64,000 nt of DNA from Rhizobium giardinii bv. giardinii H152 (GTDB taxonomy: Bacteria; Pseudomonadota; Alphaproteobacteria; Rhizobiales; Rhizobiaceae): NCBI RefSeq assembly GCF_000379605.1, contig NZ_KB902680.1:310186-374185 (forward strand), in the 5' to 3' direction. The notes below the pieces were generated by a model. That model was not told where the DNA came from and made no database searches. It worked only from the letters and a program-made list of their open reading frames with translations. This document shows positions 1-9,362 of this stretch, one piece after another (position 1 is the first letter of the stretch; every line of letters begins with the position of its first letter). Both the position numbers and the translations under genes were made by a program.

Positions 1-36
1 GTTCTTCAGGCAAGCTGAAATCCATTCCCTTGCATG

Positions 37-74
37 AAAAAGGGCCGCACCCCATGGGCATGCGGCCCTTTTTT
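37..74. terminator. Bidirectional rho-independent terminator
   Basis: The arms AAAAAGGGCCGCA (37-49) and TGCGGCCCTTTTTT (61-74) form a 13-bp perfect stem around an 11-nt loop. There is a T run on the + strand and an A run on the left arm, so it can terminate in either direction. It would end transcription of a gene lying left of the window, or readthrough from the redoxin gene at 214-894. Nothing coding is evident in 75-213. Confidence 0.85.
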
Positions 75-213
75 GCGTTGGTCCGGTTTTTCAGCATTCC
101 TGCCAGGTGTCGGCAGGCTCGGCCGTTGCGGCAGCAGCGCGACCGCCGCCGAGGGCGATGCGACCTTGCGGATCATCGCGCTCCCGGCGACGGCCGTACG
201 GCTGGCGGTGGCC

Positions 214-894
214 TTATGCGGGAAGCTGGGCGGCCGCGGACATCAATTCCTGCCGGCTCGGGCTGGTGAACAGGTACCGCCCCTCGTCGGGGACTTCGGT
301 GAAGCACCAGCGGACGATGCCGTCCCTGTCGAGCAGGAACTCCCCTGTCAGCTGGCCGTATCCATCGGCCTTCATCTGCCGGTCGTCATCTGTGACTTCG
401 TATCCGTCCAGCTTGTCGAGAAATTCGGATGCGGCCACCGGGTTCATCGGCTCGGGCAGTTCGCCGGGTAGATCGACGCGCATGCTCATCATCGTGCCCA
501 TGCCGACCTTGTACGGCCATTTGTTCTCGTCCTCGGTGAATTCGAGATTGGGCAGGCCGAAGGCGCGATGCGACACCCGTTCTGGATCGGACGCGGCGAG
601 CAGATTGGGTATCGGATGGTAGCGGAAATAGAGCCGCGCACGTTCGGTCGGGGTGTTGACAACCGTCAGGCTGTCGATGCCCTGGTCGCGCAGAGGCGTT
701 TCCAGCTCCGCCATCGCCGCGATCTGGCGGCGGCAGAACGCGCAGTGCAGCCCGCGAAACAATCCGACAAGGACGGGTCTGCGGCCACGAAAGTCGTCGA
801 TGGCGATCTTGCCGCCATGGGTGATTGCGTCAAGCACCACATTAGGTGCGCGGTCGCCGGGCCGCAACGGGCCCTGGATGTTGTGCTGCTCCAT
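214..894 (-). CDS. AhpC/TSA-type thioredoxin-fold (peroxiredoxin-like) protein
   Basis: A 226-residue redoxin. The N-terminal half has the AhpC/TSA pattern: PGDRAPNVVLDA, then DFRGRRPVLVGLFRG, followed by a CAFC pair (Cys51, Cys54) at the position of the peroxidatic cysteine. Family knowledge suggests a cytosolic thiol-dependent peroxidase or thiol-disulfide reductase. The CxxC arrangement is closer to thioredoxin/PRX-like proteins than to typical 2-Cys peroxiredoxins, so the substrate is not known. The C-terminal half ends in GIVRWCFTEVPDEGRY, the usual redoxin 'dG.v....' strand. It lies 15 nt downstream of the large cyclase/AAA gene on the same strand and may be cotranscribed with it. Confidence 0.75.
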   Translation of the reverse strand: MEQHNIQGPLRPGDRAPNVVLDAITHGGKIAIDDFRGRRPVLVGLFRGLHCAFCRRQIAAMAELETPLRDQGIDSLTVVNTPTERARLYFRYHPIPNLLAASDPERVSHRAFGLPNLEFTEDENKWPYKVGMGTMMSMRVDLPGELPEPMNPVAASEFLDKLDGYEVTDDDRQMKADGYGQLTGEFLLDRDGIVRWCFTEVPDEGRYLFTSPSRQELMSAAAQLPA

Positions 895-909
895 TGCTGA
901 ATTCCTCCG

Positions 910-3900
910 CTAGTCAAGGAACGGCAGTATCACCAGTGTTTTGGGGTCGATATCGTGCCGCGCGCAGATGTCCTGCGCCAAATCGAAGTAGCGTTCCGCC
1001 TCTTGCATGTCGTTGGCGTCGAGGCTGAGCGTTGCCAGACCATCGTAGCACGGAAAGAGCAATTGCGCCTCACCGGAGTCGCGAGCGGCCTCGAGAGCCT
1101 CAAGATAATGGCGCCGGGCGAGATCCGGCTCGCCGTGGCACTGATAGATCTGCGCCAGCACCAGCAGCGGCACCGGCAGATGGTCCCGCTGGTCGAGTGC
1201 CCGGTCGATCGCCAGTGCAGTTTGCACTGCAGGCATTCCCTCGCGCGCGCAGCGGTCGGTGAAGGTGCAGTAGGCGACGGCGATGTTCGTCAGCAACCGT
1301 GCCTGGAAGCCGAAATCGCCGATCCGTTTCGCCATCTCGTAGCCGCGCTGGCAAATCTCGATGGCCAGCGCCGGATCGATGATCGTGTAAAGGACGCCGA
1401 GATTGGTATATCCGCGACAGGCCGCGTTGAGCTGGCCGCAGCGGAGCGCGGCCTCGACGCTGCGCTCGACCTCGGCGACGGCTTCCCTGGTTTTCCCGAG
1501 TCGCGCCAAGGCCGTTCCCTTGGTATTGAGCGCCTGCGCGATCGCCAGTGTCGCTTCGTTTGCTTCACTCTCGTCGTTTTTTTGTGGCGGCAGCCGCTCG
1601 GCGCAGCGCAATGCTTCGTCGGCCCATCTGACGGCGCCTGCATAGTCACCGCTGCGGAAAGCGAGGTGACCCTGTTCCTGTAGCAGATGCGCCTGTTCGA
1701 TCGGGGCGTTCGTGTCCTGGAGCAGTGCTGCGGCCTCGGCGAAACGGGTGCGCGCGGCATCGCGATTGCCGGCATCGAAGAGCAGCCGGCCGAGCTTGCG
1801 CAGTATCCGCGCAGCCGCCAGGTGATCGTCGGCATCCTGGTGGGCTTTGAGGGCGTCCCTGTAAAATTCCATCGCCCTTTCGCGTTGACCTGCCGGTCCA
1901 TAAAGGTCGGCAATCCGCTCGCATGGCACGAGCCACGCCCTATCTTGGCGATCGCCGAGTGCGTCAAACGCCTCGCGGTAGAAGCGCAGCGCGTCCTCAT
2001 TGGCATAGGTCCGTCGAGCCTCGTCACCTGCAGCCGTCAGGTAGATGGCAGCCTTTGCCTTGTGCGCAGAGCGGCCGAAGTGGTAGCCGAGCAGGGCGAG
2101 ATCCTCGAGCCGGGTCGGTTGCGTGCCATATCGCCGCTCCAGGGTCTCGGCGATAAGCCCATGCAGTTCGGTACGCCGTTTCAGAAGCAGGTTGTCGTAG
2201 ATCACCTCATGCAGCATTGTCTGGCAGAAACCAAAGGAGTCTGACGCAACTCCGCCCGGTGACTCCTCGATGATTTCCGCGTCGCACAGATGGTCGAGAC
2301 CCGTTTCTATTCCGGCCGGATCGCTGAAGACGGCTTCGAGGACCGATGTCTCGAAGCGCGTGCCGATGACCGCCGCCGTCTGGGCGAGCTTGCGTACCCG
2401 TGGTGGCAGCCGATCGATCCTGGCCAGCATCATTGCCTGGACACTGAGGGGAATGTCCGCAGCCGCCGTCGCCTTGTTCACTTCCCAGCGTGCGCCGTCG
2501 CGCCTCAACTCGCCGCTCTCGATCAGACGCCGCACGATCTCCTCGATGAAAAGCGGGTTTCCGCCGGCCCGCTCGACGATGCGGTTGCACAGTCGTGCCG
2601 GCAGCCCGCCCGCGCCGAACAGGGCCGAAAGCAGTTCGTGGCCTTCGGCGGAGGAAAGGGGAGGCAGACGCAGCATCGTCAGGCTGGCCTTGGCAGAATT
2701 CAGCCGGTCCGTTTCGAATGCGGGCCGATGGGTCGTCAGCAGCATCAGCCGGTTGCGCTCCAGCCGATCCATCGCAAACCGCAAGGTTTCCAGCGAGGCC
2801 GTATCGGCCCAATGCAGATCCTCGATTATCAGGAGCAGCGGCGCCCGTTGGAGCCGGCGCTCGAGAATGGTGCGGATGGCATAGAAAATCTGCCGCCGCA
2901 ACTGCTCCGGCTCCACGTGTTTGAGCACTCCGTCGGGATCGCCAAAACCGAGAATACAAAGGAAAAGCGGTATCAGCCGCTCCCGCTCTGCGGTCGCCAG
3001 GTCGAGCGCGTCGAGGCCGCTGGTGAGCTGCCGGCGGGCGTCGTCCGGGCTGTCGTTTCCACCAATGTCATAGGCACAGCGCACGATGGCGGCGAGGGTG
3101 CCATAGGATGGTTCCCCGAAGGACGAGCAGGCCGCCTGTCGCACGACGACGTCGGCAAAGCGGGGTTCGTGCCGGACTTTTTCAAGGAATTCGTCCACGA
3201 GGCGCGTTTTGCCTGCGCCGGCTTCCCCCGTCAGGCGGACGAATTGCGTAACCCCCGAGCAGGCGGCATCGAGGCAGCGCAGCAGGCCAGCGAGCTCCGC
3301 ATCGCGGCCGACCATTGGCGCCTGGAGGCCGAGGGCGGACAGGCCACGGGGATTGGCCGCCGCCTCGATGCGGCCGGTCAGCCGATGTACCAGCACGCCC
3401 TCGGCTTTGCCACGTAGTGGCAACGTGCCGAGCGAGCTGAAGGAAAAGGCATGCCGGGTGAGGCGATGGGTGACGGGCCCGACGAGGATGTCGCCGGGTT
3501 CCGCCATCGCCTGGAGGCGCTGTGCCGTGTTCACGGTATCGCCCGTCACCGAATAGGCCTTGCTACTGCTTGCACCCACGCCGCCGGCGACCACCGGTCC
3601 CGTGTTCACGCCGATATGCAGGGCAAGCGGCAGGCTGATGCGGGTATTCCAGCGTTCGGCGACGCCGGCCACCCGGCGGCGCATTTCGAGCGCGCTGTGC
3701 AATGCCCGTTCCGGGTCGTCCTCGTGCGCTTGCGGAGCGCCGAACAGGGCGAGCAGGGCATCGCCGATGAATTTGTCGACAAACCCGCCAAATGTTTGCA
3801 CCGCTTCGGTCAGTTCCTCAAACAGCTCATTCTGCAATGTCTGGAGCAGTTCCGGATCGGTCTGCTCGCTGAGCGCAGTGAAATTGCAAAGATCGGCGAA

Positions 3901-4188
3901 GAGCACCGTAACCGTGCGCCGGTCGGCATCGGCAGACTGATCGGATCTTGCCGGCTCGGAGGAGGTTTCGGCAACCGCTATGGTGACAGGTGACGGCTGG
4001 GAGCGGGGCTGCTGTGGTTTCTGGGTTGCCGGCCCGGCGGAAATTTCTGTGCCGCATTGCGGGCAGAAGGCAAAGTCCGGCTGGCAGGGATAGCCGCATC
4101 CAGGGCAGGATTTCGGCTGCTTTGCTCCACAGCTCGGGCAAAAGGCAAATCCGGCTTGGATTTCACAACCGCATTGAACGCAGTTCAT
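910..4188 (-). CDS. Zinc-ribbon / class III adenylate cyclase / AAA ATPase / TPR signalling protein
   Basis: About 1092 residues in four parts. (1) Two zinc ribbons at residues 1-50, with four CxxC pairs (CVQC, CPSC, CPGC, CPQC). (2) A class III nucleotide cyclase domain near 85-270, with metal-binding aspartates in FADLCNFT and FIGDALLALFG, the lysine of VDKFIGD, and the asparagine and arginine of VNTAQRLQ, so it is probably catalytic. (3) An AAA/NB-ARC-like ATPase with Walker A GEAGAGKTR and Walker B LLLIIEDLHWAD. (4) A C-terminal TPR array of about 450 residues. This architecture is known as 'adenylate/guanylate cyclase domain-containing protein' in rhizobia, which carry many copies. I chose the internal ATG (first residues MNCVQCGC) because it starts exactly at the ribbon; an upstream start at 4218 adds ten residues. 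Cytosolic; the signal sensed is unknown. Confidence 0.85.
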   Translation of the reverse strand: MNCVQCGCEIQAGFAFCPSCGAKQPKSCPGCGYPCQPDFAFCPQCGTEISAGPATQKPQQPRSQPSPVTIAVAETSSEPARSDQSADADRRTVTVLFADLCNFTALSEQTDPELLQTLQNELFEELTEAVQTFGGFVDKFIGDALLALFGAPQAHEDDPERALHSALEMRRRVAGVAERWNTRISLPLALHIGVNTGPVVAGGVGASSSKAYSVTGDTVNTAQRLQAMAEPGDILVGPVTHRLTRHAFSFSSLGTLPLRGKAEGVLVHRLTGRIEAAANPRGLSALGLQAPMVGRDAELAGLLRCLDAACSGVTQFVRLTGEAGAGKTRLVDEFLEKVRHEPRFADVVVRQAACSSFGEPSYGTLAAIVRCAYDIGGNDSPDDARRQLTSGLDALDLATAERERLIPLFLCILGFGDPDGVLKHVEPEQLRRQIFYAIRTILERRLQRAPLLLIIEDLHWADTASLETLRFAMDRLERNRLMLLTTHRPAFETDRLNSAKASLTMLRLPPLSSAEGHELLSALFGAGGLPARLCNRIVERAGGNPLFIEEIVRRLIESGELRRDGARWEVNKATAAADIPLSVQAMMLARIDRLPPRVRKLAQTAAVIGTRFETSVLEAVFSDPAGIETGLDHLCDAEIIEESPGGVASDSFGFCQTMLHEVIYDNLLLKRRTELHGLIAETLERRYGTQPTRLEDLALLGYHFGRSAHKAKAAIYLTAAGDEARRTYANEDALRFYREAFDALGDRQDRAWLVPCERIADLYGPAGQRERAMEFYRDALKAHQDADDHLAAARILRKLGRLLFDAGNRDAARTRFAEAAALLQDTNAPIEQAHLLQEQGHLAFRSGDYAGAVRWADEALRCAERLPPQKNDESEANEATLAIAQALNTKGTALARLGKTREAVAEVERSVEAALRCGQLNAACRGYTNLGVLYTIIDPALAIEICQRGYEMAKRIGDFGFQARLLTNIAVAYCTFTDRCAREGMPAVQTALAIDRALDQRDHLPVPLLVLAQIYQCHGEPDLARRHYLEALEAARDSGEAQLLFPCYDGLATLSLDANDMQEAERYFDLAQDICARHDIDPKTLVILPFLD

Positions 4189-4358
4189 CACCGCTAGCCT
4201 CGTGAGCCATGCGCCCACCGGCTCCCTTGAGCGTGGCCGTGGCCCCTACAGCGACAGATAATGGACCCGATTCCAAGGGGTGGCAAGCGCGGAACACCGC
4301 CCGTCGTCGTCGTCCGAAGGGGCTCCGGTCCCTGCGCTGTGCTACGCCGGCAACGCGT

Positions 4359-5192
4359 TCAGATCGCGGTTGAAACAGTATCGGCCACCTGCTGCAGACT
4401 TGCGTCGGACGAGGGACCGACGACCACATAGGAGGCGCCGCCCTTCTGCCAGGAAATCATCGCGATGTCGTCGCGTATGCTTTCCGCCATGTTTCCATCT
4501 GATGTGCCCGGCTTGCTTTTCAGGAAACAGATGGCGAAGACGTCACCGTCCTCGTTCTTGTACATCAGCTGCGCCACCGGTTTTCCACCGGCGACGAGCA
4601 GCCGGGCTCCTTCGAAGGTGAGGCCGCGCGTGCTCAGGTCCGGCAGGGAAAAGTTTACGCCGACACTCGATGCAAGCCAGCTTTCGATCTTGGCGCCGCT
4701 CGAAGCCGGCACTTCGACGAGATGTTCTGCGGTCTGCCGCGAATAGATGCGATGATAATCAGCGATGTCGTCGAGCCAGGTGCGGGCCGCCGCCACGTTC
4801 ACCGAGGGCGTACCGTCATTGCTGGTCCTGCCGATGATGTAGCCGGTTGAACTGCCAATCAGCAGCAAGGTGATCGAGGCGGCGAGCGCCCGCGGCCACA
4901 GCCGGACCTTCGTCTGGCGCGGTGCAGCGTTGACGACGCGCTCGGCCTTAGGATTGACGCCCGGGCCCTGCTTGATCCGCCGAACCAGCGACAACGGAAC
5001 CGGATCGTGCAGAAATTCCTCGAAGGCCTTGTTGCCAAAGGCATTTCCAGCTTTCAGCATCTCGAGCAGCATTCGGGCCTCGTCGTCGCGCGCCACCAGC
5101 TGTTCCAGTTCCTTGCGTTCTGCTTCGCTGACTTCGCCGTCGAGATAGGCCGACAGGCGAACTTCGAGTGCGAGCCCTTTCGTGTTTTGCAA
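4359..5192 (-). CDS. Membrane-anchored anti-sigma factor
   Basis: 277 residues. The N-terminus (LSAYLDGEVSEAERKELEQL) matches the helical anti-sigma domain that binds ECF sigma factors. There is no HxxxCxxC zinc motif. One transmembrane helix lies at about 101-121 (ALAASITLLLIGSSTGYIIG), followed by a periplasmic domain of about 150 residues that presumably senses the signal. It starts 3 nt after the stop of the ECF sigma gene, so the two are translationally coupled. Inference: it holds the sigma factor at the inner membrane until released. Confidence 0.85.
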   Translation of the reverse strand: MQNTKGLALEVRLSAYLDGEVSEAERKELEQLVARDDEARMLLEMLKAGNAFGNKAFEEFLHDPVPLSLVRRIKQGPGVNPKAERVVNAAPRQTKVRLWPRALAASITLLLIGSSTGYIIGRTSNDGTPSVNVAAARTWLDDIADYHRIYSRQTAEHLVEVPASSGAKIESWLASSVGVNFSLPDLSTRGLTFEGARLLVAGGKPVAQLMYKNEDGDVFAICFLKSKPGTSDGNMAESIRDDIAMISWQKGGASYVVVGPSSDASLQQVADTVSTAI

Positions 5193-5195
5193 CGT

Positions 5196-5714
5196 TCAGG
5201 CCCTCCTTTCCGTCGTCTCTGTAATCATTGCGGCCAGACGCATGCGTGCCGTCGAAAGCCTGCTCATCACCGTGCCGATCGGGATCTTCAGGATATCGGC
5301 GGCCTCGCGGTAGCTGTGTCCCTCGACATTCACCAGCACGAAGACGCTCGCCAGGCCCTCCGGCATGGAAAGAATCATCTTGTGCAACTGATTGGCGTAA
5401 ACCGCCTTCTCGCCGGATGCCTCGACCGACAACTCGTCCTGCTCGGCGGCGTCCACCGTGCCGCCGCCAGTACGAACCTTGCGCTTCCTGATTTCGTCGA
5501 TCCAGAGATTGCGGGTCATTGCGTATATCCAGCTTTCAAGCCGTCCTTCGCCGTTCCAGAGGTGATTGCGGGTGATTGCCCGCTCGCAGACCTCCTGAAC
5601 CAGGTCATCGGCATCGGCGGCATTGCGCGTCAGTGTCATTGCGAAACGACGCAACTTGGGCAGAACGCTGACCAAGTCCCTTCTGAATTCGTTCGATTCG
5701 GCCGCTGGACGCAT
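5196..5714 (-). CDS. ECF RNA polymerase sigma factor
   Basis: 172 residues with sigma-70 region 2 (DLVQEVCERA and the core-binding/-10 segment ending in IDEIRKRK) and region 4 (GHSYREAADILKIPIGTVMSRL helix-turn-helix). The size and the region 2-linker-region 4 layout are standard for ECF sigma factors. It is followed directly by its anti-sigma factor (4359-5192). It has no PhyR/NepR neighbours, so it is not the EcfG general stress sigma. Its regulon cannot be deduced from this window. Confidence 0.92.
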   Translation of the reverse strand: MRPAAESNEFRRDLVSVLPKLRRFAMTLTRNAADADDLVQEVCERAITRNHLWNGEGRLESWIYAMTRNLWIDEIRKRKVRTGGGTVDAAEQDELSVEASGEKAVYANQLHKMILSMPEGLASVFVLVNVEGHSYREAADILKIPIGTVMSRLSTARMRLAAMITETTERRA

Positions 5715-5908
5715 TGCTCTTCCAAAGAAACGTTCCGGAGCGAGGTTTTATTCGTCCGGGTCGAAATACACGCCGGTTGATATGAAACATTTGGCCCATG
5801 GTCTGCAAGTCGGCAGCCGGCAGGCAGCGCATATTTTGCCGCTTCAAAGGCATTTTCCCAATGCCATATGAAAGGCCGGTCGACCAGAGCCGCCCGGCCT
5901 GAGCATGA

Positions 5909-6460
5909 TCAGTAGTGGCGAACGCCGCCAAGCGTTTCCAGGAGGGCGCGATATGCCCAGGTGTTCTCGCCGCCGCGATCGCGAATCTCGATCAATTGCG
6001 CCTTTGCTTCTTCGATCTGTCCCTGCTCAACCAGGGCCTGGCCCATATAAGAGCGGGCAAGAATGTAGTTTTCGTCGGTTTGCAGCGCCCGCTTGTAATA
6101 GCTCATGCCCAGTTCCATGCGCCCGGCCTTGCGGTTGGCATAACCGCGGTAATTCAGGATGCGGGCACTGTTCTGGTCCTTGACGGCGTCGAGCACCTTC
6201 AGCGAATTTTCGTATTGGCCGGCATAGGCAAGTTCGCGTGCCGCCTTGAAGAGGATGTCGTCGTCAAGGCCGCTCTTCTTGGCATTGACACACTCCTTCT
6301 CTTTCTCGTCCCAAACCTTTCCGTCCTTGCATTCCGTGGAGGTCTGGGTCTTTTTCGGCGGGGCCGTGGTGTCCTCACCGGCGGCCCAGGCGGTTTGCCC
6401 AAGCGTAAAGGTGTAAACCGCAGAAAAAAGGGCAAACAGTGCGGTCTTGCGATTGATCAT
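5909..6460 (-). CDS. Exported tetratricopeptide-repeat protein
   Basis: 183 residues. An N-terminal signal peptide (INRKTALFALFSAVYTFTLGQTAWAAG) is followed by a Lys/Glu/Cys-containing linker and then about three TPR units (near 75-170: LAYAGQYENSLKVLD, GYANRKAGRMELGMSYYKRA, SYMGQALVEQGQIEEAKAQL). I chose the ATG at 6460 because AGGAG lies six bases upstream; the ATG at 6466 sits directly against that Shine-Dalgarno. It is probably a periplasmic protein-interaction scaffold. Partner unknown. Confidence 0.8.
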   Translation of the reverse strand: MINRKTALFALFSAVYTFTLGQTAWAAGEDTTAPPKKTQTSTECKDGKVWDEKEKECVNAKKSGLDDDILFKAARELAYAGQYENSLKVLDAVKDQNSARILNYRGYANRKAGRMELGMSYYKRALQTDENYILARSYMGQALVEQGQIEEAKAQLIEIRDRGGENTWAYRALLETLGGVRHY

Positions 6461-6623
6461 GGTCATCTCCTGGTTTTGAAACTGCCCCCGGAAAACGGGA
6501 TTGCCCGACGTCTTTGATGACGCCGGCGGTCCGGTCAGTTCCGTATGACGGATGACGAACGCCGAATATTTCCCAGCATAGCGCTTTTTGCCGTTTTGGC
6601 GAGTATCGATAACGATCAAGCGA

Positions 6624-7526
6624 TCAGAAGCGCGTGGTTTCGACCAGCGTCACCGAACGGCCATCCATGGTGAGTTCGAATCGTTCGCGAACCAGGTTCC
6701 AATGGCCAGGGCTTCCGGAAATGAAAAACAGGTTGAACCCGGCCGGCGGTTTCCTGCCGCCGCGACCTTGCGAGGCCGAAGCGATGCCAACCACGGGCAC
6801 CGGGCTGATCTGGCCCTTGAGGGAGTAGACCGTGTTCAGATGGGTGTGGCCATGCAGCACCAGTTCGGCGCCGCCGGCGGAAATCGTTGCGGCGAAACGG
6901 CGGATCCCGAGCATGCGCTTGTGCATGGAGGTTGCGCCGCGGATCGGCGGATGGTGGATCATGACGACGCGGAACAGACCGGCTTCACCGGCTGCGCGCA
7001 AGAGATTGACGGTCTCGCGCGCCTGGCGGCTGCCGAAATAGCCGCTGGCGGCGAAGGGAGGCGTGGCGACGGCGGTCGAGCAGCCGATCAATGCCACCTG
7101 GCCGCGGACGCGCAGATAGGGATAGCAGTGAAAATCCTCGTTCCACTCCGCCGGTCCGCGCTCGCCGCGCATATAGGGGTACCAGGCCTTGGTCGTTTTT
7201 TCATAGGCGCCCGGCACATAGGCATCGTGATTGCCGGGCACGATCGAAATGTTTTCCGGGTCGCCGGCTTCCTTCAGCCATGCGGTCATGATCTCGATTT
7301 CACGCGAAGAGGCGAGGTTGACCAGGTCACCGGTTATCGCCAGGTGATCCGGATCGGCGCGCTCGATCTCGTCCATCAAAAGGTTGAGCGTGTTGCCAAC
7401 CAGGTGGTTGCGGCGGTTGCGGTGCCAGTTGACGAAGCCGGTGATGCGCTTCGAGGCGAGTTCACGGTACGAAAGATCGGGCAGGGGGCCGAGATGAATG
7501 TCGGAAATATGCGCGAGTTTGAACAT
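6624..7526 (-). CDS. Calcineurin-like metallophosphoesterase
   Basis: 300 residues with all the metal-binding blocks of the family in order: HISDIHLG (D-x-H) at residues 6-13, ITGDLVN (GD) near 64, PGNHD near 97 and VLHGHTH near 205. These residues bind a dinuclear metal centre that hydrolyses phosphomono- or diesters. The resemblance is to the CpdA/Icc (cAMP phosphodiesterase-like) branch, but the substrate cannot be read from the sequence. No signal peptide; cytosolic. It is divergent from the Nudix gene at 7616, with an 89-nt shared upstream region. Confidence 0.85.
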   Translation of the reverse strand: MFKLAHISDIHLGPLPDLSYRELASKRITGFVNWHRNRRNHLVGNTLNLLMDEIERADPDHLAITGDLVNLASSREIEIMTAWLKEAGDPENISIVPGNHDAYVPGAYEKTTKAWYPYMRGERGPAEWNEDFHCYPYLRVRGQVALIGCSTAVATPPFAASGYFGSRQARETVNLLRAAGEAGLFRVVMIHHPPIRGATSMHKRMLGIRRFAATISAGGAELVLHGHTHLNTVYSLKGQISPVPVVGIASASQGRGGRKPPAGFNLFFISGSPGHWNLVRERFELTMDGRSVTLVETTRF

Positions 7527-7615
7527 AATTTGTACCTAGCGCATATTCCCGGAAAGGGGAATCATGCGATGCGCTTTATCCTCCGCATGACATTGATGAA
7601 AGGAACCGGATCGGC

Positions 7616-8104
7616 ATGACGGAAGCGCCGCCGGAAATGCGCAGCTGGAAGACGCGGCTGGTTACCCGCCTGATGCACGGCTATTTCGCCTTCGCGCGAG
7701 GCATGACGATGGGCGTGCGCGCCGCCTGTTTCGACGACAAGGGGCGGATTTTCCTGGTCCGGCATTCCTACGTGCCTGGCTGGCATATGCCGGGCGGCGG
7801 GCTGGAGCGGCGCGAAACGGCCTTTGCGGCGCTGGTCAAGGAGCTGCGTGAGGAGGGCAATCTGGAACTGACTGATCCTCCCGAACTCTTCCATGTCTAT
7901 TTCAACCGGCTGACGAGCAAGCGTGACCACGTGCTCTTCTATCGCTGCCGCAATGTCCGCCAGACTGTACCGCGCAAGCCGGACCTGGAGATTGTCGAGG
8001 CCGGATTTTTCGCGCTCGACGATCTGCCGAAGGACACGACGGCTGCCACGCACCGGCGGCTGGCGGAGCTTTCCGGCAACTTGCCGCCAGCCGATTTCTG
8101 GTAG
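7616..8104 (+). CDS. Nudix hydrolase
   Basis: 162 residues. The Nudix box is GGLERRETAFAALVKELREE followed by GNL near residues 62-84. It fits Gx5Ex7REUxEExGU except that the R of REU is lysine (KEL); the catalytic glutamates are kept. The fold hydrolyses nucleoside diphosphates linked to another moiety; the substrate is unknown. The preceding segment (RAACFDDKGRIFLVRHSYVPGWHMPG) is the typical Nudix beta-strand entry. It ends convergently, 2 nt from the stop of the glutathionyl-hydroquinone reductase gene. Confidence 0.85.
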   Translation: MTEAPPEMRSWKTRLVTRLMHGYFAFARGMTMGVRAACFDDKGRIFLVRHSYVPGWHMPGGGLERRETAFAALVKELREEGNLELTDPPELFHVYFNRLTSKRDHVLFYRCRNVRQTVPRKPDLEIVEAGFFALDDLPKDTTAATHRRLAELSGNLPPADFW

Positions 8105-8106
8105 GA

Positions 8107-9090
8107 TCAAGCCGCGAGTTTCTCGCGCTCATGCGCCGTGTCGAGATCAAGCTCCGGGCCGGCCGGAACGACGCCCGTCGGGTTGATCATCGTGTGGCTG
8201 CGGTAATAATGCTCCTTGATGTGGCGCAGGTTGACCGTCTCGGCGACGCCGGCAACCTGATAAAGGTCCTGCAGGTAGCCCTGCAGGTTCTTGTAGTCGC
8301 CGATGCGGCGGATGTTGCACTTGAAGTGCCCGACATAGACCGGGTCGAAGCGCACCAGCGTCGTGAACAAACGCCAGTCGGCCTCGGTAATGCGTCCGCC
8401 GGTCAGGTAGCGCCGGGTCGCCAGACGCTCGTTCAGTTCATCCAGCACATCGAAGAGTATCGTGATGTTTTCCGCATAGGCTTCCTGCGTCGTGGCGAAG
8501 CCGGCCTTGTAGACGCCGTTGTTGACGGCGTCGTAGATGCGCGCATTCAGGCTGTCGATCTCGCTTCGCAGTTGCTCGGGATAGAAGTCGTCCTTCGATC
8601 CCGTCAGCCCGTCGAAGGCCGAATTGAACATGCGGATGATTTCCGAGGATTCGTTGGAGACGATCGTGTTTCGCTTCTTGTCCCAGAGGACGGGAACCGT
8701 GACCCGGCCGGAATAACGTGGATCGGCCTTCACATAGACCTGCCAGAGCGTTTTGGAACCGAACAGATGATCGACGGTGCCACCGATCTCGTTCTTGAAC
8801 TCCCAGCCTTTCGACAGCATCAGCGGATCGACGATCGAGACGGTAATCAGGTCCTCAAGCTTTTTCAGTTTGCGGAAGATCAGCGTGCGGTGCGCCCAGG
8901 GGCAGGCAAGCGACACGTAGAGGTGATAGCGCCCGGCCTCCGCCTTGAAGCCGCCTTCGCCGGAGGGGCCGGCCGAACCGTCGGCGGTGACCCAGTTGCG
9001 GAACTGTGCGGCGGCCCGCTCGAAACGGCCCTTCGTTTCCTTGGTGTCGTACCAGACGTCGTGCCAGATACCCTCAACCAGCATGCCCAT
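8107..9090 (-). CDS. Glutathionyl-hydroquinone reductase (ECM4/YqjG-type GST)
   Basis: About 327 residues. The family hallmark CPWAHR (catalytic Cys63) follows the strand RYHLYVSLA. Downstream are the Xi-class GST features TVPVLWDKKRNTIVSNESSEII (glutathione site, residues about 160-180) and an all-helical C-terminal domain. Family knowledge: these enzymes reduce glutathionyl-hydroquinones to hydroquinones plus GSSG, in quinone detoxification. Start: ATGs at 9093, 9090 and 9084; AGGAG lies seven bases upstream of 9090. Cytosolic. Confidence 0.88.
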   Translation of the reverse strand: MGMLVEGIWHDVWYDTKETKGRFERAAAQFRNWVTADGSAGPSGEGGFKAEAGRYHLYVSLACPWAHRTLIFRKLKKLEDLITVSIVDPLMLSKGWEFKNEIGGTVDHLFGSKTLWQVYVKADPRYSGRVTVPVLWDKKRNTIVSNESSEIIRMFNSAFDGLTGSKDDFYPEQLRSEIDSLNARIYDAVNNGVYKAGFATTQEAYAENITILFDVLDELNERLATRRYLTGGRITEADWRLFTTLVRFDPVYVGHFKCNIRRIGDYKNLQGYLQDLYQVAGVAETVNLRHIKEHYYRSHTMINPTGVVPAGPELDLDTAHEREKLAA

Positions 9091-9362
9091 CATTGATCTC
9101 CTGCGGCGGGAGTGCCGCTGTTCGTGACTTGGTTGTCGAGTAGATAACGCGTCTTGGCCGCCCATATTAGCCAGCAAATGCTGAACAGTGCGTTTTGGGC
9201 TTTGACAGAGGCCGTTTTTCTGCTATCGGGCCTCCCAGACTTTTTCATGCAACCGGATTCATATTCGATGTTCTTTCCAGGAAACCCGCGACGACGCTGA
9301 TGCTGAACACGCCCTTCGGGCGTAGCCATCACATTTATACGTCTCGCATGCAGGGTTTTCTG

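Noticed and set aside
5720..5740. GGAAC near the ECF sigma start codon as an autoregulatory promoter
   Set aside because: On the minus strand it lies within about 10 nt of the start codon, so the -10 would fall inside the gene.
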